NCBI RefSeq assembly: GCF_037893015.1
Contig: NC_133660.1
Location: forward strand, 283,643,534 to 283,707,533
Length of the DNA stretch: 64,000 bases
Source of the DNA: Macrotis lagotis
Lineage: Eukaryota > Chordata > Mammalia > Peramelemorphia > Peramelidae
Reading direction: 5' to 3'
Shown one piece after another: positions 56,395 through 64,000 of this stretch (position 1 is its first letter; every line of letters begins with the position of its first letter). The notes beneath the pieces were generated by a model. That model had not been told where the DNA came from. It saw only the letters and a list, made by a program, of their open reading frames with translations, and searched no databases. The position numbers and the translations under genes were made by a program.

Positions 56395-57030
56395 ACCCAT
56401 TTCTCTTTGCATATAAGAATAGGTAGTTACCCTTTGATCTAGTAATACCACTATTGGGTCTATATCCTGAAGAGATGATGAAAAAGGGTAAAAACATCAC
56501 TTGTACAAAAATATTCAGAGCAGCCCTGTTTGTGTGGCAAAGAATTGGAAATTGAGTGAATGTCCAAATGGCTTAACAAACTATGATCTATGTATGTCAT
56601 GGAACACTATTGTTGTATTAGAAACCAGGAGGGACAGATTTTCAGGGAAGCCTGGGAGGACTTGCATGAACTGATGCTGAGAGACATGAGCAGAACCAGA
56701 AGAACACTGTCCACCCTAACAGCAACATGGGGGTGATTAACCTTGATGGACTTGCTCATTCCATCACATCAGTGCAACAACCAGAGACAACTTTGGGCTG
56801 TCTTCGATGGAGAATACCGTCTGTATCCAGAGAAAGAACTGTGGAGTTTGAACAAAGTCCAAGGACTAGTCCCTTTGACTTAGGGAAAAAAACTTGATAT
56901 CTTATTGTCTGATCTCGCTATCTCTTATACTTTATCTTTCTTCCTTAAGGATGTGATTTCTCTCTCATTAATGCATGGGGGGAAGCAAGAATGGGAGGAA
57001 AATAGTAAAACTCAAAATAAGTAAATTTTA
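56395..57030 (+). mobile_element. L1 3' end abutting the CpG island
   Basis: GTAATACCACTATTGGGTCTA, GCAAAGAATTGGAAATTGAG, GAAGAACACTGTCCACCC and CTTAAGGATGTGATTTCTC are L1 ORF2 end and 3'UTR phrases. Confidence 0.8.
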
Positions 57031-57885
57031 AAAAATTGGTAACTTCTTGGGGCGGGACTAGGCTTGGTCCACCTTGACCTAGCCTTGGCCCCTGACAAAC
57101 TATTGGTCACGGGTGGCTCCCGCCGGAGGCCGAGACTAGCCCAAGAAGGCTGTCCAGGGGTCCCCTCAGAATCCGGGGCCGCTTATCCCCGCCACACCTT
57201 TCCCGCGTTCTCCGTCTGGTCTGCAGGCCGGGCACCCCGGCCCCAAGTGCGAGGTGCCAGCTGGCCGGGGGGGAGGCCGGCCCTGGGGGCTCCGGGCGGG
57301 GAGGCTGCCCGGGCCTGGCCTCGAGCACCCGGCCTCCCGGGGATGGAGGCGGCCGAAAGGGGTGCCGGGGAAAGGGGCAGAAACCCAAGGTGCCCTGCGG
57401 AAGGCTGTGGCATCTGGCTAAATTGGGCGGAGGCCCGCACTCTGGAGATGGCAATCCTCCACCATCCTTCTATCTCTTAACGTACAAGTCGCACCCTGGT
57501 CTGCTCTTGGCCCCTCCACCTTCAACCCTTCACCTTTGCCCTCTGGAGGGGACAAGACAAACAGCCGGTGGGCACGCGGGCGGGGCTTGCCGGCTCCGCA
57601 CTCTCCTCTCTCCCATTTTCCTATGCGTTGGCACTTCTCTTAGTGAGCTTTTATTTGCCTTCCCCCGGCCTCCCTGGGCCTGAATGGCGGTTGTCACTGG
57701 CAGAACCCAGCCCCCGTAGCCAAGGCCCAACCCGGGGCTTCCCTCCCGGACACGCAGGCTCTCCCCCACAGAACGTAAGCTGCCTGCGGGCAGCCGCCCC
57801 TGCCGGCCGAAGGGATTCGGGGCGATGCAGGGGTAGGGCCGAGGATAGGAGAGGCCTCCCGCAGCAGAGGGCTCCGCGCAGGCGC

Positions 57886-57898
57886 GGGTCAAAGGTCA
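57886..57898 (+). promoter_or_regulatory. Perfect DR1 nuclear-receptor site
   Basis: GGGTCAAAGGTCA is two direct hexamer half-sites with a one-base spacer, the HNF4/PPAR-RXR/COUP-TF type. It lies inside the CpG island, about 0.7 kb left of the candidate first exon. Function is inferred from the motif only. Confidence 0.55.
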
Positions 57899-58589
57899 CG
57901 GGGTCAACGAGCGGTTCGCGATTGCCCCGCCTCTATTCCTGCCCCGCTCTCCAGCCCGGCCCAAACGGAAGTCGCGCCCCCTCCCCGCCCTCCGGAGCCT
58001 GGTTGGCTGTATAACGCGCGCTTTTCCTATTGGTCGGCGCGCCTTCCGCTGGACCAATCGGAAGGAAACACGAGGATCTAGCTTTCGGCGCGGACTACAG
58101 CCGTGGTCCTCCTGAATGAGAATTTAATCCTCTACGTCGGGGGCCGAGGTGTCCCTCGACCATCGTGCAGTCTTCAGAGTCGGTGTTGGTGGTGCTGGGG
58201 GGGTGGCCCTTCGCCGCATCTCTTCTCCCCTGGGCCCTCCAACAGCGATCCCTTTGAACTGCCACCCCCACCAATGGTACAGGCCAAAGGGGGCGGGGCC
58301 GGAGCCCTCCGGTCAGGAGGGGGCTTTGGGACGATACCATGTTTGACCCTAGGGATCCGGGGCAGCGCCCCCGGAGTCTTAACTTTTTTCCTTCACAAAC
58401 TTCTGATGTCCCAAGTCTCGCAGAGGCGCACACTCCCGGGAAGGTCCTAAACAATTCGCCGGGAGGTGGCTTGCGTGGGAAATGGCCGGGGTCCGCAGGC
58501 GCAGTTGGTACGTCCCGCTCGCTCCCTCCGCCCCGCCCCTCCAGGCCCGGCCGGAACTAGCTTGTCTTCCGTTCGCACTTCCGTCCGCG

Positions 58590-58678
58590 AAGGGGCGGGG
58601 AGGCCGGTTACTAGGCGACGGCGTCTGCTGGTGGCGAGACCTCTCCGGGCTGCCGGGCCTCCCGCGGGCCGTCAGCGG
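58590..58678 (+). other. SYVN1: Candidate 5'UTR exon 1 of a plus-strand gene, probably SYVN1
   Basis: A CpG-rich segment ends at a good donor (CAGCGG then GTAAGG, 58679-58684). The left end is approximate. The gene identity is inferred from order and orientation only: in human, SYVN1 lies beyond SPDYC across a wide gap, on the strand opposite to SPDYC and CAPN1. SYVN1 encodes the ER-membrane RING ubiquitin ligase HRD1. Confidence 0.5.
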
Positions 58679-58724
58679 GTAAGGGGCGGCGGGGAGGCGG
58701 CGGGGCCGGGGGGGGAGTCTGCAG

Positions 58725-58995
58725 AGTGCCTCCCTCCCTCCCTCCCGCTTCCCCTCGCTTCTCCTCTCCCTCTGCGTCTCTTCTCCCTCTTTTCTCTCCA
58801 TGCTCTTCCCCTCCCCCACTCCCCTTCCCCTCTCCCTCCTCTTCCTCCCCTTCCCCCTCCTTCCTCCCGCCCATTACCACCACTAAGAGGTGTTGCCTCG
58901 AGGAGCCGCGTCCTTACTGACTCCGGCAGATCCGCTTTTCTCCCTCCTTTCCTTTCTCTTCTTTCTTCCTCTCTTGGCCCATCTCTGCCCCTCCC
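58725..58995. repeat. Pyrimidine-rich tract at the start of intron 1
   Basis: C/T-rich (CTCCCTC, CTTCCCC units) for about 270 bases, just after the candidate exon 1 donor. Confidence 0.8.
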
Positions 58996-59359
58996 CCTCG
59001 CCGCTGTAGCCCGAGATGAATCATTAGCCCCAGGGGATGAGGGGGGCTTGGCCCGCCCATGTGTTCTGAGCCCCCAGACAGGAGGGGACAGTGTCTCGGG
59101 GCTTCGGAACTAGGCCAAACCCCAGAGTCAGGACCTGGGCCAGCAGGCAGGGCAGGGCGGGGCGGGCCAGGTCCCTCGGAACTGGAGAGGTGAAGCCTGA
59201 CCAGCTGACCAGCTGCCGAGGGAGGTTTTCAGCCAGCTGGGATGGGATTGGGGCATCAGTGGAAGGAGGGTTTTAAATGTGGGAAGAAGCTTAATTTCTC
59301 CCAGTATGCAAGTAAGGAGAGTGATGTCCCCCGAATCACCCAGCTTGTTAAGAATTAGC

Positions 59360-60000
59360 TGGTGGCGGGATTAGAGAAGATCTATGGCATTTGGGGGTTT
59401 GGGGCCTGGAGAAGGCAGGGAGGAAGGGGAATGATAGCTGTCTTCAAGGATTTGTGTAGGATCAGTTTACCCACTTCAATAAAACTTGGAGATTTCTCAA
59501 GGTATGAAGACAAAAGTTTTATTCAATTCTCAAGAATCAGACCCCTCCCCTGAGAGAGACAGGTACAGAGCCAGGAATCCAAAATCTGTTTATCCTAAAG
59601 TGACTCCCCTCCCCCAACTGACCCATCCTCAGTGAGAAATGTGGTCTTCATAATCTAGAAGCATAAATTCATCTAAAGAAAAAGCAGAGACAGGTTCTTC
59701 TCTCTAGGACAAGGAATGTGGAAACATCTGGACTTCAATCCAGATAAGACAGGGTCAGTTTACTCTTTACATTTCAGTCAAAGTAACATTAAGTTGGTTG
59801 TCAGGGGAGGAGGGGTAGAAGAGACATAACACAGCTCAGCTATTTCTAATCGATAATATTTTACTGAAGAAATCTCAGACTTTATCCCATTCATATTTGA
59901 AGGGCAGTCTTCTGAAAAATAAGATTACCCTTGGTCTGTTTGCCCCAAAAGAGAGAATCAGGAACAGTGACAGGAAGCCAAACTGAGCAAGTTTAGACTT
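59360..60000 (+). mobile_element. CR1/L3-type LINE fragments
   Basis: TTTGGGGCCTGGAGAAGG then GATAGCTGTCTTCAAGGATTTG, and further GTTTGCCCCAAAAGAGAGAATC, are CR1/L3 3' phrases. Confidence 0.55.
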
Positions 60001-60284
60001 AAGGTAATGGAAGAGTACTGACCTGGGAATCCCAAAAGCTTGAACACTTGGATTCAGACTCCTGCTCTGATATTGGCTTGCTGTGTGACTGTGGGCAGCC
60101 ACAATTGGACACGCTGTAGTTTGTCTCAAACATGGTGAGTGTTCTACAATAACAAAGGACAAGAACCAACCTACTCTGGGCAAGTTATTTCTGCCCTGGA
60201 CCTCATTTTCCTGTCCATATAATGAAGATGTTGGACAATGAACAATAGAACTTAGGCATCCTTAAAGTGCTGATTGTTTCTCTG

Positions 60285-60352
60285 TTTTTCCTTTGTGTTC
60301 CCTGCTTCCTGGCACCTAATGGGCTCTAAATAAATGCTTGTTGATTCATTGG
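60285..60352 (+). mobile_element. L2 LINE 3' tail
   Basis: CTGGCACCTAATGGGCTCTAAATAAATGC, a typical L2 ending. Confidence 0.7.
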
Positions 60353-60370
60353 CTACAAAAAAATTCTGAG

Positions 60371-60550
60371 AAAGAAAGGCTCAATCGGGGCGGCTAGGTG
60401 GAGTAGTGGATAAAGCGCCGGCCTTGGAGTCAGGAGTACCTGGGTTCAAATCCGGTCTCAGACACTTAATAATGACCTAGCTGTATGGCCTTGGGCAAGC
60501 CACTTAACCCCATTTGCCTTGCAAAAACCTAAAAAAAAAGAAAGGCTCAA
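60371..60550 (+). mobile_element. WSINE1-like SINE with 14-bp duplication
   Basis: AAAGAAAGGCTCAA at 60371-60384 and 60537-60550 flanks a SINE close to the family consensus (GGGGCGGCTAGGTGG to GCAAAAACCTAAAAAAAAA). It looks like one of the youngest copies here. Confidence 0.92.
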
Positions 60551-61324
60551 GAAATAACTGAATTATTTTATTGAATGCCAGATAATTTTCCCTTCTGGAC
60601 TTGGGACAGAAAAATAAAAATCTGATTCTTCTAGAAAAGCCTAGTTTTATGGACTCCAATGAGCTCCCCCCTCCCAGTATTCACTCACATTTTCCTCAGA
60701 AGATCCAGCTTCCTGAAGTGGCTCTCTGCTTTGAACCCGACTGTCCTGCTCACTCTCCCCCAAGCTAGGCCTTCAAAAGGCTCCAGCTCTGTGGTCAGCA
60801 CTTTAGAGACAGCATCCTCCTCTTGAGAGACATGCCTAGGGCTTCTAATCTGCTGTACTGGAGCCCTAAGAGCACCAGTAGCTATGAAAAAGGAGATGGG
60901 ACCTTGAGTAGGGAGACCAAAAGAGACCTGGGCTCTAATCCTTTCTGATCCTGTAGCCAGAACCAGGGACTTGGGGCAAATCCTTGCCCCCCCCCAATCT
61001 TCTGTGCCCTCCCTGCCCTCCAAGGGCTGCTGTGATCCTGCCTTTGCAGAACATTGTTTTCCTCTGGTGAAGGGAATACCACACACAAAAAGAAAGCCAG
61101 ACCCAGACTCATTTCAGTGACTAGCCTTGGACCTGAAGGACAGATGAGGAAACCCAGGACCCCTCTCTCCTGGGAAGGGTGAGGGACTACAGAATGGTTG
61201 CCTTTGGTTTGGTTGAACTTTTTCTTTATCTTGAGGGAAGGATCTGTGAGCTTGGAGAGGGGATCAATTCAAGTCTCCACTAAAGGCTTACCCTCTGCCA
61301 GGTACTATGTCAAGGCCTTTCCTA

Positions 61325-61545
61325 GAACCCTTCTAGTTCCAGCTGGAGCCTCACCTTGCACCTGAAACCTTTCCTGATCCCCTAGCTACCAGCACCCTCC
61401 TTCCCAAACTCTTGCATGTTCCTTTTGTATATATTCAGCATATACCTAGACTGCTGTTATTTCTCCATTGGAATGGAGGCTTCTCTGAGGCTAGGACTGG
61501 TTCTCTCTTAGACAGTTAATAAATGCCATTTGATTGATCGAATAC
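61325..61545 (+). mobile_element. L2 LINE 3' end
   Basis: GAAACCTTTCCTGATCCCC, then GAGGCTAGGACTGGTTCTC and CAGTTAATAAATGCCATTTG. Confidence 0.75.
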
Positions 61546-61669
61546 CAAAAAAAAGGGGCAAACAAACCCCTGACCTTGGGGGCACTGCAGTCCTAGAAGT
61601 TGTTGGGGGGAGACAAGGCAGACATACATGAGGATGTTCACTGACAAATGCACTAGTATTAAGGAAGTA

Positions 61670-61830
61670 AAGATAATTCTTGATCAAAATGACTCGTGCA
61701 GAACTTTGAAGGAACTTGGAGAATCTAAGGCAGAGCTGAGTAGGGATGGCATTCCAGACAGGAGCCACAGCTGGGGCTAAGGCATGGAGATGAGGTCCAT
61801 GGCAGTTGGAGAACCCTGTATAAGGAACAG
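61670..61830 (-). mobile_element. L2 LINE fragment
   Basis: GATGGCATTCCAGACAGGAG and AAGGAACAGCATGGAGGCCAG are reverse L2 phrases. Confidence 0.6.
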
Positions 61831-62214
61831 CATGGAGGCCAGTTGGGAGGGTTCATTTCCCTTTAGGACTTTTGCCACTGGACATCTTCTGAGCTCTTGG
61901 TGTCACCTGATTGACAGCATTTGAACATCTCCTTTGGGAATATGGGTGTTGAAGTTGTGGGCTTATGCTGGGGCAGGGAGTGGGTTGGGTTACTGAAAGG
62001 CTGAAAGAGATCTGCCTCCCTCTGGTGAGCCTTGTCTGAGGCTTTACCATGGGTGAGCACTTTTCAGTCTCCCACAAGGCCATTGGTGCAGATCAGATCC
62101 CCCTCCCCATTTCTCATTCCATGTGATTCTCATTATACATCCCTAACTCTTCCACAGGCAATCTCTCAGAGGTATTGAAGACTTCCATTCAGAGTTCTGC
62201 CATCATTCCAGCCA

Positions 62215-62425
62215 TGCATCCAGCCTCAGATACTTGACTCTTACTAGCTGTGTGACCTTGGGCAAGTCACTTAACCCTGACTGCCTCACATCCAGTCCTG
62301 ATTCATATCTGGGGGTCTTAGCCCCACCCTCATTCAAATCCAGTTCCTATGCTTATCATGACATCACTTCCCTGATGTCGTGGTTTTCTTTGAAAATGAA
62401 TGACAAACATTATTATTAAGTGGGA
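62215..62425 (+). mobile_element. tRNA-headed, RTE-tailed composite SINE
   Basis: CAGCCTCAGATACTTGACTC and CCTTGGGCAAGTCACTTAAC form the tRNA-SINE part; CATTCAAATCCAGTTCC, CATGACATCACTTCCCTGATG and AATGAATGACAAAC form the RTE-type tail. It is the most complete copy of this family in the window. Confidence 0.75.
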
Positions 62426-62805
62426 GGCATACAACACCATCAGTCCTCAGTAGTCGTGGTTAGTCATTGCCCTGATTAAAATTCTGAAATCTTATCAGCA
62501 TTGGTTTGCTTTACTAAGGTTATTGTAGTTGTCATATAAGGATTGCAGAGGTGCCAAGAAGTAAGTGTAACCCCAAGGACACAGCTTGGAGGAGGTCAAT
62601 CACTGATCTCCCCTGTGGTCAGAGTCCTCTTTAGGAACATAGCTGTGAGGTCATTACACTTCTGAGATTGAGCCATTCTGACAGCCCACCCAAGTTCCCC
62701 TATCTACCAACCCAGAATTCTTTGATCCTCGGAGCCCTATTGAAGGTGGGCATCAAATCTTTGCTCCTTTAGAGACCTTTGCTAAGACGCTGTCTTCTTC
62801 TACAG

Positions 62806-62887
62806 GACCTGAAAGAGGATTCTTCTTATCGTCATCCAGAGAGTCGGGATTGTCACCAAGCCATCTAAGAGACCCTCTTTTGTGCAG
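62806..62887 (+). other. SYVN1: Candidate 5'UTR exon 2 of the same plus-strand gene
   Basis: 82 nt lie between a pyrimidine-rich acceptor (CTTCTTCTACAG) and a donor (CAG then GTAAAT). It has no ATG; two frames contain stops and the third is open. It has no repeat signature and looks more single-copy than its surroundings. A first SYVN1 coding exon would lie beyond 64000. I could not verify it against a known transcript. Confidence 0.5.
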
Positions 62888-63264
62888 GTAAATTTATGTT
62901 CATAATTATGCAGACATACCTCATCTCCTTCCCAACAGTTCAACCACAGGATTGCTCAGGTCCTTTCTGGAATGGAGTTGCCTGAACCATCCTACACAAA
63001 GAGAGATCTAGGGGGCAGTTTCCCCAAAGGGTATGGAGCCCCCTGAGGTGGGGCAGAGATTTTGAGCCCTGGGCAGCTAAGCAGGGGATGAAATAAGGGT
63101 TGGATAGAGTGTACTGCTGATATGTCCTTATCAGGTAAGTCTTCCTGAGGTGAGAAGCAGCTGAGTAAAGAGGACTGGAAAGCTCTTCTTCTCCCACCTC
63201 CATTTCCTAGGAAGGAGATACTGATTTATCATAGAAATGGCTTCTAGAAGGTGGGGCACCTGAC

Positions 63265-63960
63265 CCCCCTAGGCAGGATACAATGAAAATACTTTTATTT
63301 CAAGATCATAACAGAATGGGTTTTGTCATTGGCCTGAGGAGCCCTTTTGGTCAGAAGTTACTCTCTTGTGTTTAGTCAATGGCTTCATATGGTCCCATGC
63401 CTCCTACAACATAGCATCATGGTATCCATTTCCATATTAGCAATGGACACACTCTGTGATTTTTGCCATCCTCTTAAGGGCATCAACCTGGTTGGTGTGT
63501 ACAACCAAAAGCATATGTTGGTTCATATTGATACCGGCTTGCCCCATGAACACCTTGGTCCACAATACTCTAGTGACTGAGAGGTGGTAGAGAATTTCCT
63601 CTATGGTCTTCTAGTCTTGTTCCCACCATGCCATACTAAGCCTTCAGGCAGACCTGTGGAATCAGTATAACTGAAGGTCTCACATGCCTAATTCTTCCAG
63701 GCTCACATGCTGGCCATTGGTAGTACTTGCCAGGATATCCCATCACTCGGCGCCCCTAGACCACCAAAATCTAGGGATGTAATTAAGCATCAGCATTGGT
63801 TCAGAACTCATTGGACTGGCAGAGATGGTGGACCTCTGAGCTAGAGGTCTCACACCCTTCTTGACCCTGCCTGTAACACTGTCCATAAACTGGTGCCTGT
63901 AATCCTGCCTAGTCTGCAGAAGCATGTACAGCTGCTGGTATCTCCTGCCAGTGTTTATTA
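63265..63960 (-). other. Unassigned minus-strand relic, possibly a decayed gene copy
   Basis: A minus-strand AATAAA lies near 63293. Upstream of it, short minus frames (for instance MLLQTRQDYRHQFMDSVTGR from 63925) look more protein-like than chance. I do not recognise a family. It could also be part of an old transposable element. Confidence 0.25.
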
Positions 63961-64000
63961 TGCTGGCAAGTTTTAGTAGTTTCTGTATTCCTCATTGAAA

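Larger units (their letters stand above)
57040..59110. promoter_or_regulatory. CpG island with two GC-rich cores, likely SYVN1 promoter region
   Basis: It is sharply richer in CpG than its surroundings. Core one (57.05-58.1 kb) holds two close opposite CCAAT boxes (ATTGG at 58029-58033, CCAAT at 58044-58048) and a DR1 site. Core two (58.45-58.75 kb) holds two CTTCCG ETS-type sites (about 58567-58585) just before a candidate first exon. Housekeeping-type architecture with no clear TATA box for the plus-strand gene. A second, leftward transcript from core one is possible but unproven. Confidence 0.7.

Noticed and set aside
57064-59113. Frames of 100-215 codons in the CpG island
   Set aside because: Composition artefact; no domain, and they overlap in several frames and on both strands.

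Overview
The window is nuclear DNA of a marsupial, probably an Australian one. It is packed with metatherian tRNA-derived SINEs whose tails read CCTTGCAAAAACCTAAAA (WSINE1/SINE1-like), Mar1-type CORE-SINEs, RTE-tailed composite SINEs, L1 3' ends and many old L2 and CR1/L3 LINE pieces. The host genes are mammalian and spliced. Australian origin is only an inference from the SINE type.

Gene layout from left to right: (1) CAPN1, the calpain-1 (mu-calpain) catalytic subunit, minus strand, about 1.8-26.8 kb. All 21 coding exons can be placed (25146 down to 2673). They join in frame to 715 codons plus stop, with the catalytic triad at C115, H272 and N296. A non-coding first exon lies in a GC-rich promoter island at about 26.5-26.8 kb. 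(2) About 10 kb of repeat-filled spacer. (3) SPDYC, a Speedy/RINGO-type CDK activator, minus strand, 37.35-40.5 kb, six coding exons, 297 codons. (4) A 16-kb gene-free stretch (41-57 kb) of nested LINEs and SINEs, an AT-rich minisatellite-like block and an LTR-like direct repeat pair. (5) A CpG island at 57.0-59.1 kb, with the likely plus-strand first exon (donor after 58678) and a second 5'UTR exon (62806-62887) of a gene that runs off the right edge. Human gene order is SYVN1 - wide gap - SPDYC - CAPN1, with SYVN1 opposite in strand to the other two, so this gene is most likely SYVN1. No SYVN1 coding sequence is inside the window.

The three loci are a conserved block, not an operon or a functional system. 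CAPN1 is a calcium-dependent cytosolic protease, SPDYC a cell-cycle CDK partner, and SYVN1 an ER-associated ubiquitin ligase. I found no convincing new biological system. The points most worth following up are the exact CAPN1 gene model (12-bp microexon, one extra residue, a weak exon-10 donor), SPDYC with its fast-evolving tail, the two-part CpG island with a perfect DR1 nuclear-receptor site, long purine/pyrimidine mirror tracts, the AT-rich tandem block, and layered transposon insertions with readable target-site duplications.
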